Shown here: piece by piece, positions 9,664-17,946 of the stretch
Numbering within the stretch: position 1 is the stretch's first letter
Layout: each line of letters opens with the position of its first letter
Source: CAVVEC01 sp963747105
GTDB lineage: Bacteria > Acidobacteriota > Terriglobia > Terriglobales > Acidobacteriaceae
Assembly: GCA_963747105.1 (NCBI GenBank)
Contig: CAVVEC010000006.1
Span: 186,001-250,000, forward strand
Reading direction: 5' to 3'
DNA length: 64,000 nucleotides
Made by a program: the position numbers and the translations under genes
Notes under the pieces: generated by a model
Database searches by the model: none
What the model saw: only the letters and a program-made list of their open reading frames with translations
What the model was told of the DNA's origin: nothing

Positions 9664-10182
9664 CTACTTTCTTTCCGCTCCAAATACGAGTCTTTGTATC
9701 CCAAATAATTGTTGGCGTAGCGCAGGATGCATTTCCTGATCCTTCTGGTCCAGCTTGCGGCGGAATTTGCCGGGAGAGCCCATCCACAGCGAACCCGGCT
9801 CGACGATCGTCTTCTCGGGAATCAGCGTGCCTGCGGCGATGATCGAGCCTGCGCCGATGCGCGCGCCATTCAGAATGATCGAGCCCATGCCGATCAGGCA
9901 GCGGTCTTCGATCACGCAGCCATGCAGCGTGACGAGTGGCCGACGGTGACATATTCGCCGACGAAAGACTCCGTACTGTTCTTTCATGCCGTGCAGCACG
10001 CTGCAATCCTGAATATTCGAATGCGCGCCCATGCGGATGGAATGCACATCGCCGCGCAGCACGGCGTTCATCCAGACGCTGGCGTGCTCGCCGAGCACCA
10101 CATCGCCGATGATTTGCGCCGAGTCATCCACATAACAGGAAGCCGGAATGGCCGGCGTAATTCCTTTGTAAGAGCGGATCAT
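9664..10182 (-). CDS. Gamma-class carbonic anhydrase-like protein (left-handed beta helix)
   Basis: Hexapeptide-repeat protein of the gamma carbonic anhydrase/YrdA/PaaY group, forming a trimeric left-handed beta helix with a metal held by three His. Start chosen at 10182 (MIRSYKGITPAIPASCYVDDSAQIIGDV), as usual for the family. Visible repeats include GDVVLGEHASVWMNAVLRGDVHSIRMGAHSNIQD and VLHGMKEQYGV. The direct translation then goes out of frame for about 10 codons (9930-9965). In the alternative frame this piece reads VGEYVTVGHS, which restores the expected metal-ligand His. Two compensating single-base errors explain it. Reaction likely CO2 hydration, but many homologues lack activity. Confidence 0.82.
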   Translation of the reverse strand: MIRSYKGITPAIPASCYVDDSAQIIGDVVLGEHASVWMNAVLRGDVHSIRMGAHSNIQDCSVLHGMKEQYGVFRRRICHRRPLVTLHGCVIEDRCLIGMGSIILNGARIGAGSIIAAGTLIPEKTIVEPGSLWMGSPGKFRRKLDQKDQEMHPALRQQLFGIQRLVFGAERK

Positions 10183-10307
10183 TTCTCCAGGCTGTCCTGA
10201 CGGCAAACTAATCTTCTGAAAGCGAAGAAACTGAACATAACACGGAGGCGGGTTGGGAGGTAAGGGGCGGTAATTGTCGGGAAGCACTCGGCAAGACAAT
10301 CCGCAAT

Positions 10308-10335
10308 CGATGGAGCGACACCGGCCGCTCCATCG
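10308..10335. terminator. Perfect 10-bp hairpin between DUF2911 gene and carbonic anhydrase gene
   Basis: CGATGGAGCG and CGCTCCATCG pair perfectly around an 8-base loop, 20 bases past the DUF2911 stop codon. No clear T-run, so termination is an inference from position. Confidence 0.5.
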
Positions 10336-10355
10336 AGTCCTCGGATCTGCTACAC

Positions 10356-10886
10356 CTACTTCTCGTCAATCTTCACCGTAGCGCGTGTGTTCTCCCAGTC
10401 CAGATACATGTGGCAGCCGTTGCCCATTTCGTGAAACGAAATGGTGAAGTTCTCCACCAGCGACGATGTCTTCGACACACTCATGTCCGAGCGTCCGAGT
10501 TCATCGGACTCATACTTATAGGGGATGCCCCACTCGCCGGTTTTCTTGTTGATGATGAGCGTCCACTTGTCCTGGTTGGGAATCGTGAACATGGTGTAGC
10601 TGCCGGCGGGCACATTCAGGCTTCCGATCGTCACATTTGCCGTGGTCACAAAGGTTGTGGCTTCGTTGGCCCCGGTTCGCCAAACTTCGCCATAGGGCAC
10701 CAGGTCACCGAAAATCTTGCGGCCCTTGGCGCGCGGACTGGAATAGTCAACTGTGATGCTCTTTCCATCCGAGAATTTGCACTGCGCCTGAGCGGAGGGG
10801 CTCGGGCGCTTGCTTTTGTCGTGCTGCGCCGAGGCCAGTGCGGCCGTGAGCATAAGCAGGGTGAGAAGGGCGATGTGTTTTTTCAT
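10356..10886 (-). CDS. Secreted DUF2911 family protein
   Basis: 176 residues with a signal peptide (MKKHIALLTLLMLTAALASA) followed by the DUF2911 pattern: SPRAKGRKIFGDLVPYGEVWRTGANEATTF, then LNVPAGSYTMFTIP and WTLIINKKTGEWG. Function of the family is unknown. It is common in Acidobacteria and Bacteroidetes exported proteomes. Start at 10886 is supported by AAGGAG eight bases upstream; an upstream in-frame ATG lacks a binding site. Single-gene unit, flanked by a hairpin downstream. Confidence 0.85.
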   Translation of the reverse strand: MKKHIALLTLLMLTAALASAQHDKSKRPSPSAQAQCKFSDGKSITVDYSSPRAKGRKIFGDLVPYGEVWRTGANEATTFVTTANVTIGSLNVPAGSYTMFTIPNQDKWTLIINKKTGEWGIPYKYESDELGRSDMSVSKTSSLVENFTISFHEMGNGCHMYLDWENTRATVKIDEK

Positions 10887-11105
10887 AGAGTCTCCTTGGA
10901 GCAATCAGCACTCAGCTAACGATGGTTTCGGCGAACCTGCACCGATTCTTAGAATGCTGAGGGCGAGTTCTTAGACTACAGATAGGCCGCAATGGATAGC
11001 AACTCCCCTTGTTCGAATAGCCGTTCGGTTTGACGGAAACGAGACGGTTCAGTTGACTGCTGAATGCCGAGTGCTGACGGCCTCGCGTAAAGGTACAATC
11101 TCCCC

Positions 11106-11372
11106 ATGCCCGTATTTAGCGAGAAGCAGGAAGAACTGGAACACTACGAAACCATGCTGGGCGTGCCGCGCGGGCGCCTCGCGGTAACCATGGACATGAT
11201 CACAGACGCGATGGCCCTGGTAGGCCAGCACGGAGTTTACTGCCAGAGCCAGCGCTGGCCGGGCCTGCCGGTGATGGACGTCCAGATGGTGATGAAAAGT
11301 CTGACTGACGCAAAAGAGCTGATCCAGAGCGTAATGGAAGAACTGAAAAGGGAGCCCACTGACAGACCCTAG
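11106..11372 (+). CDS. Small conserved-looking protein of unknown function
   Basis: 88 residues, not recognised. Charged and probably helical (EKQEELEHYETMLGV at the N-terminus, MKSLTDAKELIQSVMEELKRE at the C-terminus), with no signal peptide or membrane segment. The ATG at 11106 has only a weak AAGG upstream. It is the only gene on the plus strand here, convergent with the acyl-CoA dehydrogenase gene. Codon usage looks normal, supporting a real gene. Confidence 0.55.
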   Translation: MPVFSEKQEELEHYETMLGVPRGRLAVTMDMITDAMALVGQHGVYCQSQRWPGLPVMDVQMVMKSLTDAKELIQSVMEELKREPTDRP

Positions 11373-11424
11373 TGAATTCACGTAATTGCCTGCCTCGGGT
11401 ATTCCAGCCTGCGCTTTCATGGTT

Positions 11425-13225
11425 CTACGCCAGCGTGTACCTTCCCCGCTCGATTACTTTCTGTGCGATTTGCTGGCGCAATTCGATCGTGTTGAACGGC
11501 TCGTACTTCACCAACCGCCGCAGAATCGCTAGTTGGGTCCGCAGCGTGTCTCCCATCCCACCGCCGCAATGACTTTTCTCGCGGCCGATTCGATCTTTTC
11601 TATCGCCTGCGACAAATACACCCGCGTCATGGCAATCGGAAGCTCAGCCGGCGTTTCGCCTTGGCCCTCCACCATCTTCTGTGTTCGCAACACAGCGGAT
11701 TCCGCGGCGTAGATCTCGATCACCATGTCCGCAATCGCGCCCAGGATTTCCTGCTCGTCCTGCAAAGTCTGCGGGTATTTCTGCGTAGCCGCGCCGGCCG
11801 CAAATAGCGCAATCTTCTTCGCCTGCGCCACCAACTTCCGTTCTTCCGCCAAAGCCCCTTCGGAATCCTCGCCTGCGGAAGGTCCCGCCAACACTTCGTC
11901 CATCACTTTCTTGATTGCCGGCATCAGCGGCAATTGCCCCGACATCGCCCGTTTCAGCAGTGATCCCGCGATGATCAGCCGGTTGATTTCGTTCGTTCCT
12001 TCGAAAATCCGGTTGATCCGCGCATCCCGATACGTTCGCTCCGCCGGATACTCTTCCACGAATCCGTATCCGCCATAAATCTGTACCGTTTCATCCACCA
12101 CGTAATCCAGCATCTCCGATCCCCAAACCTTGGCGATCGAACACTCTACGGCATACTCTTCAATCGCCTTGCGCGTTTCCCTTGCGCTTCAACGCCAGAC
12201 TTGTCCACCCCGGCGAGCGCCGCGTCCATCATCCCCACCGTCCGATACACCAGCGCTTCACCCGCATAGATCAGCGCCGCCATGTTCGCCAGTTTTTCGC
12301 GCACCAATCCAAAGTCGGCGATGGTTTTCCCAAACGCCTTGCGTTGTTTGGCATACCCGGCGCGCATTTTGCAAAGCCACTCGCGCCCCGCCCAAACACA
12401 TCGCGCCCAGCTTGAACCGTCCAATGTTCAGGATGTTGAACGCGATGACGTGGCCCCTGCCAATTTCGCCCAGCACGTTTTCTACCGGCACCCTGCAATC
12501 GTTGAGGACGATCGGGCAGGTGGATGATCCCCGGATCCCCATCTTGTGCTCTTCCGCGCCAATCGAAAATCCAGGAAAGGTCCTCTCCACGAGAAAAGCG
12601 GTGAACTTTTCGCCATCAACTTTGGCAAACACCGTGAACAGATCTGCGAAGTCCGGCGTTGGTGATCCACATCTTCTCGCCGTTCAGGAGGTAATGTTTG
12701 CCATCGGGCGAAAGCGCGGCGCGGGCGCGGCAATTCAGAGCGTCGGATCCGGACGAGGCTTCCGACAAAGCATAAGCGCCAACAATTTCTCCGGCCTCCA
12801 GCCGCGGCAAGTATTTCTTCTTCTGCTCCTCGGTTCCGAAATAGACGATGGGCAGCGTGCCAATACCCGTGTGCGCCGCCCCAGGTGGTCGCAAAGCCGG
12901 CGTACTTGGCGATGTGGTCAGCGATTACGGCGGCAGTGACTTTGTCCATCTCCAGCCCGCCGTAGGCTTCCGGAATCTCCACCGAACTGAGCCCCAGTTC
13001 GCCCGCCTTCTTCAGCAGGTCGCGGGTGACGGAGAAATCCTTGTGCTCGATCTTCTCGATGTTGGGGACGATCTCGTTGAGGGCGAACTCTTCCGCCGTC
13101 TGCCCGATAAGCCGGTGCTGCTCGGTGAAATCCTCAGGGGTGAAGACTTCGTCGGGGCGGCGATCTTCGAGCAGAAAACTGCCGCCGGAGATCGCTGCTT
13201 TAGGAACTGCTGTTATGCTCGCCAT
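11425..13225 (-). CDS. Acyl-CoA dehydrogenase, long form, frameshifted
   Basis: FAD enzyme that makes the alpha-beta double bond in the first step of fatty acid beta-oxidation. N-terminus: GGSFLLEDRRPDEVFTPEDF, FALNEIVPNIEKIEHKDF, LGLSSVEIPEAYGGLEMD. Middle: GTEEQKKKYLPRLEAGEIVGAYALSEASSGSDAL, then the FAD-contact sequence NGEKMWITNAG. Later: VCAKMRAGYAKQRKAFGKTIADFGLVREKLA and QIYGGYGFVEEYPAERTYRDARINRIFEGTNEINR with the catalytic Glu. About 600 residues, longer than the 380-residue family, with a C-terminal helical extension. Breaks near 12880, 12635, 12390, 12150 and 11545. Past the last one the true end reads RLVKYEPFNTIELRQQIAQ and stops at 11425. Confidence 0.9.
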
Positions 13226-13327
13226 GGCACAGCCCTATGTAACCACGAAGGCGGCGGGGTACACCAAGGCAAAATGCGAGTGCGCAATTTTCACGTGCTA
13301 TTTATTGTCCTTTATGGTTTATTGCTC

Positions 13328-13736
13328 TCACTTCCACCCTGTACCGTTCACGAAGCGCTTGATGCCATCCTTCAAGTGCACTACATTGAAGTTTAAAGCA
13401 GTCCAAGGGATTTTCCACTGAGTTTAAGGTAGGAGATCACTTGGGCGTGATGCAGCGGCGGAGATAGCGTCCACCGACTTTAATCTCCACAACCACCAGG
13501 TCCTCCACCAGCAGATCCACTCGATATCCAAGCTCTAGTTTGACTCCGCGTAAATGACGGGAAAGCCGACCTGCGCGGCGGATCGAACTCCGGTTTCAGG
13601 AGTTCATGTTGCAGGCAGGCGGCATAGGTGCTTTCGAGGAGCCAGGACCAAGCTCGGAGTGAACTTTCATCGCGGCCGTGATAACGGCATGACTGACTTG
13701 CTGAGCAGTAATCCTTGAAGTGGGTAGGGTCGCCAT
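13328..13736 (-). CDS. GxxExxY family protein, frameshifted
   Basis: Reconstructed across several single-base errors. From ATG 13736 the protein reads MATLPTSRITAQQVSHAVITAAMKVHSELGPG, then LLESTYAACLQHELL (the G-x-x-E-x-x-Y signature). Next come VDLLVEDLVVVEIKSVDAI, LHHAQVISYLKLSGKSLGLL and finally LNFNVVHLKDGIKRFVNG, ending at 13328. This is the conserved layout of the GxxExxY family, small proteins of PD-(D/E)XK nuclease-like fold and unknown role that spread like mobile genes. No single frame covers it, so automated calling would give only fragments. It sits between the acyl-CoA dehydrogenase and thiolase genes. Confidence 0.75.
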
Positions 13737-13886
13737 GGCACGATTGTGCCTCGCGAACGCTTAACAAAGACAACCGTCACAGAATACTGTCTGCTGGTAT
13801 TACCTTCGTGGTACTTCGTGGTTAAAGGTATTTGAAACCGCGAAGGCAACACGAAGGAAGCTGTGATTGCGGAAATCGAATCAATT

Positions 13887-15064
13887 TCAGATATTCTCAA
13901 AGATCCCCGCTGCCCCCATACCGCCGCCCACGCACATCGTCACCATCCCATATCGTGCCTTCCGCCGCTTGAGTCTCGCGGATGATCGTTGCCGTCAACT
14001 TGGCGCCTGTGCAGCCCAGCGGATGCCCCAGCGCAATGGCTCCGCCATTCGGATTCACGCGCTCCGGATCGAGACCAGCTTCTTTGATCACCGCCAGCGA
14101 CTGCGCCGCGAAGGCTTCGTTCAATTCGATCACGTCAATGTCGGAGAGCTTAAGACCGGCCATCTTCAGTGCTTTCGGAATGGCAAACACTGGCCCGAGC
14201 CCCATCTCTTCGGGCTTATATCCCGCGGTTGCAAACGACACATAGCGCGCCAGAGGCTCGATGCCGAGGCCTTTTGCCCGGTCGGCGGACATCACCACCG
14301 CCGCCGCCGCTCCATCCGACATCTGCGAGGAATTCCCCGCCGTCACCGTACCTTTAGCGTGAAACGCTGGCTTCAGCGCGAGCAACGCTTCGAGCGAAGT
14401 ATCCGCTCGCGGCCCCTCGTCCACTTTGAAAGTGATTTCTTGCCGTCTTCGGCTTGGAACCATTCGGAGTCGTGAAGCTCACCGGAACGGGAACTGTTTC
14501 GTCGGCAAATTTGCCCGCCTGAATGGCCGCCAGCGCCTTCTGATGGCTGCGCAGAGAGAATTCGTCGGCGGCATCGCGCGTGATACCGAACCGCTGCGCC
14601 AACCGCTCTGCCGTGAGGCCCATCGAGAGATACGCATCCGGGTAATGGTCCACCAGCCAGGGATTGGGCGAAATTTTGTGCCCGCCCATCGGGATCATGG
14701 ACATCGATTCCGTGCCACCCGCCACGATTACCTCCGCGCCGCCCTTCCGATGCGCTCCGCCGCCATGGCAATCGCCTGCAGGCCAGAAGAGCAGAAGCGG
14801 TTGATGGTCATGGCCGAAATCTCAACCGGGAGCCCTGCGCGCAAGCGACGCGATGCGCGCTACATTCATGCCCTGCTCGGCCTCGGGCATGGCGCAGCCC
14901 AGGATGACGTCTTCAATCTCTTTGGGATCAATCTGCGGCACGCGCTCAAGTGCAGCCTTGATGGCGACGGCGGCTAGTTCATCGGGACGCGTGGCGCGGA
15001 GCGTGCCTTTGAAGGCTCGCCCCACGGGAGTACGAACGGAAGAAACGATGACCACTTCACGCAT
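13887..15064 (-). CDS. Thiolase (acyl-CoA acyltransferase), frameshifted
   Basis: Final cleavage step of beta-oxidation. The catalytic Cys lies in TINRFCSSGLQ, the His in NGGAIALGHPLGCTGA and the second Cys in MCVGGGMGAAGIFEN. Start at 15064 (MREVVIVSSVRTPVG) is supported by GGAG six bases upstream; an ATG at 15076 has none. Frame breaks lie near 14840, 14745, 14440 and 13955. After correcting the last one the gene ends at 13887 instead of 13897. It lies between the dehydrogenase/hydratase fusion (upstream, beyond an accessory segment) and the acyl-CoA dehydrogenase (downstream), all on the minus strand. Confidence 0.9.
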
Positions 15065-15129
15065 GGGAAGCTCCACCGCTATTGTAGCGGACGACGCGGG
15101 GCATGTTTTTCTCTGCTATGTCGTTATGA

Positions 15130-15158
15130 TTGACTTGTGTAACATGTATCGTTATACT
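15130..15158 (+). promoter_or_regulatory. Sigma-70 promoter of the HigBA pair
   Basis: TTGACT (-35, 15130-15135), 17-base spacer, TATACT (-10, 15153-15158). The expected transcription start falls at about 15164-15166, on the GTG start codon of the toxin gene, so the mRNA may be leaderless. Confidence 0.65.
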
Positions 15159-15163
15159 ATACA

Positions 15164-15442
15164 GTGATCAAAAGCTTCCGGCATCGGGGCGTGGAGAAAT
15201 TCTTCCGTACCGGATCGAAAGCTGGGATTCAGCCAAAACATGCCAGCAAGCTGCGCTTGCAGTTGTTTGCGCTCGACAATGCCAAGCAGCCGGGCGACAT
15301 GAACGCTCCGGGGTGGAGACTTCATCCGCTGGCTGGAGAACTCGACGATCACTGGGCTGTAAGTGTCAGCGGGAATTGGCGACTGACGTTCAAGTTTGAA
15401 GGTGAGGACGCGATTCTCCTCGACTATCAGGATTATCACTAG
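15164..15442 (+). CDS. higB: HigB/RelE-type toxin (mRNA interferase)
   Basis: 92 residues from a GTG start. The pattern IKSFRHRGVEKFF, TGSKAGIQPKHASKLRLQLFALD, MNAPGWRLHPLAGELDDHWAVSVSGNWRLTFKF and DAILLDYQDYH matches HigB toxins of type II toxin-antitoxin systems, which cleave mRNA on the ribosome. Conserved basic residues (His/Lys/Arg) and the final YQDYH are present, so it looks active. Toxin precedes antitoxin, as usual for hig loci. No Shine-Dalgarno is seen before the GTG. Confidence 0.9.
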   Translation: MIKSFRHRGVEKFFRTGSKAGIQPKHASKLRLQLFALDNAKQPGDMNAPGWRLHPLAGELDDHWAVSVSGNWRLTFKFEGEDAILLDYQDYH

Positions 15443-15451
15443 GAGGCCACC

Positions 15452-15736
15452 ATGCCCATGCACAATCCGCCTCATCCCGGCCTGGTTCTTCGAGAATATC
15501 TCGGGGACCTGGCGGTATCCAAGGCTGCGGCACATCTGCGGGTTACACGCGTGACTCTGTCGCGCGTGCTGAATGGCAAGGCAGGAATCTCCGCCGCAAT
15601 GGCGATTCGCCTGGGGGCTGCCCTGGGCACCACTCCGGAACTATGGATGAATATGCAGTCGCAGTACGACCTCTGGCGCGCCCGGCAAGCCCGGCAACCA
15701 ATGGTGCGCAGGTTTGCGCACGCCTCAACCGATTGA
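15452..15736 (+). CDS. higA: HigA-type antitoxin (Xre-family HTH)
   Basis: 94 residues. HTH_3/Xre fold: HPGLVLREYLGDLAVSKAAAHLRVTRVTLSRVLNGKAGISAAMAIRLGAALGTTPELWMNMQSQYDLW, the standard HigA layout in which the protein binds HigB and represses the hig promoter. A strong AGGAGG sits five bases before the ATG, nine bases after the toxin stop, in contrast to the toxin gene that has no visible ribosome site. This should favour antitoxin synthesis. Confidence 0.92.
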   Translation: MPMHNPPHPGLVLREYLGDLAVSKAAAHLRVTRVTLSRVLNGKAGISAAMAIRLGAALGTTPELWMNMQSQYDLWRARQARQPMVRRFAHASTD

Positions 15737-16425
15737 GGCTGAGCCGTAGGCACAATCCATCTAGCCGGATTCTGTCGGACGCTAGCAAGCAATCTTGTTC
15801 CCATATCATACTGTAGACCATAGATGTTACTATGTGCCTGTCGTATCAGAAATCCATTATACGACAAGCGGCATTGACAAACGCCGCACGGAAGCGGCGC
15901 GATCGACTCGTTGACAAGGACACGAGAGCGCGCGCCACCGACAGTACTTCAACGGTCATGGCGTCGTTACTGACCTGTTTGCAGAGAGCAAGAGCGTATT
16001 CTGTACCCCCAAGGTTTACACGGGAGTCTTGCTGGCACAATCCGACGCCAACGGATTTCTAGCGATCCTTCGCTGTGCAACGCACTCGGCGAAGGTCGGT
16101 TTTGCTTGCTGAGGCGGTCGTTAATCGCTGGCCCGTCACACCCTTAGCCCGGGGCAATCAGGAGCACGCGCGAAGTCGCAGTGCTGAGATCACAAGCAGC
16201 GGCGATTTCGCTCAGCAGCGTCCGTGAACAAGCCGAGATTTCTGTGCCAAACAAGCGCACAGCAGCAGATAACGTGACGGTTAACAATGAATAGTTCGCT
16301 TGTAGTGTATTGTAGATAAATGACTTACCATATTACATTGCGGTGACAGGACAGAACACGATATCTCAGATTGCGGAACTTGCTATTTTCTCCACGTCTG
16401 GTACCATCCATTCCAAGGAGTAATT
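15737..16425. other. 689-base gap without a convincing gene
   Basis: No reading frame here has credible coding features. It holds an inverted repeat (15839-15866) and a weak hairpin (CCTTCGC 16067-16073 / GCGAAGG 16089-16095 followed by GGTTTT). The last part, before the DUF5343 gene, is AT-richer and presumably carries its promoter, which I could not define. Confidence 0.6.
15839..15866. promoter_or_regulatory. Operator-like inverted repeat
   Basis: TGTCGTAT and ATACGACA, perfect 8-base arms separated by 12 bases. A TATAAT hexamer overlaps it on the minus strand. Dyad and spacing resemble a regulator-binding site; the regulator is unknown. Confidence 0.4.
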
Positions 16426-17066
16426 ATGCCTGAATACCCACCGTATGTGAATGGTTACGGCGGCATTCCCAAGCTGTTTGCGGTGATCAAAAGCGCGTCC
16501 GTTCCCCCAAAGTTCACACAGGACTTCATGAGCACCGCCCTTGGGCTGAAGTCCTCCAGCTACCGGGCGATGATTCCGCTGCTGAAAAAACTTGGGTTTG
16601 TTGATCAAGCGAACGTTCCGACGCAAGCGTACAGGGACTACCGAGACGACACGATGTCGGGGCACGTCATGGCCCAGAGGATTAGGGAGGCATATGCGCC
16701 GCTCTTTGCCGCCAACGAGTACGCGTGGAGACTCGACAAGAAAGAACTCCAAGCCAAGCTCAAGAATGTTCAGGGGCCGGCGATGACGACTCTAACCTCT
16801 ACGCCGTAGTCGGCACGTTCATGGAGCTCTCAAGACTGGCGAAATGGGAGGGGGTGGCGGAGCCGAGACGCGGAGAAGTGAATCAACCAGGTCCAGCAGG
16901 TGCAGAAGCAACAAATGGTGGGAGCGGCCCACAGCTACAGCTAGCCCAGGGCGCACGCATAGGGTTGGCTTATACGATCTATCTAAACCTACCGGCAACC
17001 ACGGACATCGAGGTTTTCAACGCGATCTTCAAGAGCCTCCGTGAAAATCTGCTGAGGGAAGAATGA
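16426..17066 (+). CDS. DUF5343 family protein, one frameshift
   Basis: About 213 residues after correction. The N-terminus (GIPKLFAVIKSASVPPKFTQDFMSTALGLKSSSYRAMIPLLKKLGFVD) is the winged-helix-like DUF5343 start. The C-terminus (IGLAYTIYLNLPATTDIEVFNAIFKSLRENLL) is the conserved end. One G is missing in the G-run near 16774; adding it gives KNVQGAGDDDSNLYAVVGTFMEL, the expected junction. Its stop overlaps the start of the HEPN gene (ATGA at 17063-17066), so the two are translationally coupled. Function unknown. The pairing suggests a two-component accessory or defence module. Confidence 0.75.
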
Positions 17067-17638
17067 GCGTCGCGGACGATCTGAAGTTGTTCGGCATCCA
17101 TAACCTGATCTTGGAATCCGAACTCCAGAAGCTGGAGGAGTCGGGGATCCAAATCGAACACGCAAGGACGATTCAGAGGGCGGAGGTCGTCGACGTTGAA
17201 CTCTTCGAGAACGATATTCTGCAGCAGGCACGAAAAATGGCAGACTTCTACGCCATCTACTACTCGTTGGAAAACTCGATCCGGCGTTTGATCTCCGGAC
17301 GACTTGCGGAGAAGCACGGCCCAAACTGGTGGAAGGACAAGGTTCCCGAGGGCGTGCAGAAAGTAGTTAGAGACAAGCAGCAAGACGAGCGCGATACCAC
17401 GATGTCGATCCGGTCCGAGGACCCGCTGTCGTACACGAACTTTGGGGAACTGATCAGCGTCTTCGAGGCCAACTGGGACGACTTCTCTGACACTCTCCGC
17501 AGCAAGAAGGCGATGCAGTTGATCCTGTCCCAGTTCAACAAGATAAGAAACGTGGTTGCTCACAGCTGCGAGCTGAACGAGGATGAAATTACTCGTTTCA
17601 AGCTCCTAGTCAAGGACTGGTTCCGCATCCAGAGCTAG
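17063..17638 (+). CDS. Swt1-type HEPN domain protein
   Basis: 191 residues. The C-terminal half has FYAIYYSLENSIRRLISGRL, NWWKDKVP and FGELISVFEANWDDF. The HEPN catalytic motif RNVVAHS (R-x4-H) follows near residue 170. HEPN domains are RNases or RNA-binding scaffolds common in toxin-antitoxin, abortive-infection and tRNA-cleavage systems; Swt1 relatives are RNA endonucleases. No ATPase or transmembrane part. Coupled by ATGA overlap to the DUF5343 gene. A tRNA-like gene starts 23 bases after its stop. Defence or stress role is inference. Confidence 0.75.
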   Translation: MSVADDLKLFGIHNLILESELQKLEESGIQIEHARTIQRAEVVDVELFENDILQQARKMADFYAIYYSLENSIRRLISGRLAEKHGPNWWKDKVPEGVQKVVRDKQQDERDTTMSIRSEDPLSYTNFGELISVFEANWDDFSDTLRSKKAMQLILSQFNKIRNVVAHSCELNEDEITRFKLLVKDWFRIQS

Positions 17639-17661
17639 GGCGCTTCCCTAGTTTCAGGTTT

Positions 17662-17763
17662 GCGCCCGTAGCTCAGAAGGAATGTGGACTATCGTTACTG
17701 ATACCACTATAGAGCACCGGAAGTCTAATCCGGAGGTCGCTAGTTCGAGTCTAGCCGGGCGCT
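17662..17763 (+). tRNA. tRNA-Arg(UCU)-like gene with enlarged D-loop
   Basis: Acceptor stem GCGCCCG/CGGGCGC, D-stem GCTC/GAGC, anticodon stem CCGGA/TCCGG with loop AGTCTAA (anticodon UCU), T-stem GCTAG/CTAGC with loop TTCGAGT. All stems pair fully. The D-loop is 37 bases (17675-17711) instead of 8-9, and the extra part can fold: GTGG/CCAC and TATC/GATA arms around a 6-base loop. Position 33 is G rather than the universal U. No CCA is encoded at the end. It could be a disrupted relic, an RNA decoy or a processed gene. Not a sequencing indel, since the insert is about 28 bases. Confidence 0.6.
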
Positions 17764-17804
17764 CCCCATTCTTGTTGGCGGCGACGCCGAAGGGCAACAA
17801 GCAA

Positions 17805-17826
17805 GCCGGGCCGTTTCCGGCCCGGC
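17805..17826. terminator. GC hairpin after the tRNA-like gene
   Basis: GCCGGGCC/GGCCCGGC stem with a 6-base loop, without a T-run. It lies between the plus-strand accessory segment and the converging end of the beta-oxidation fusion gene. Confidence 0.45.
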
Positions 17827-17946
17827 CCATCAACCTGTCCAGCTATCAAGCTAACTATCGGCAGCGCGCCTGCGGAAATCAACGTTACTTGAGGAACCCG
17901 CCGGTCATACATGGGGCGCGGTCCCGTGTCACGCTCTCACGGGCAC

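Noticed and set aside
15832..16062. 76-residue ORF in the accessory gap
   Set aside because: No ribosome site, no family similarity, and it overlaps an inverted repeat. Not supported as a gene.
15760..17758. Nine-base direct repeat TCTAGCCGG near higA and in the tRNA T-arm as attachment sites
   Set aside because: Too short to exceed chance, no integrase gene nearby, and the copy near higA lacks further tRNA similarity.
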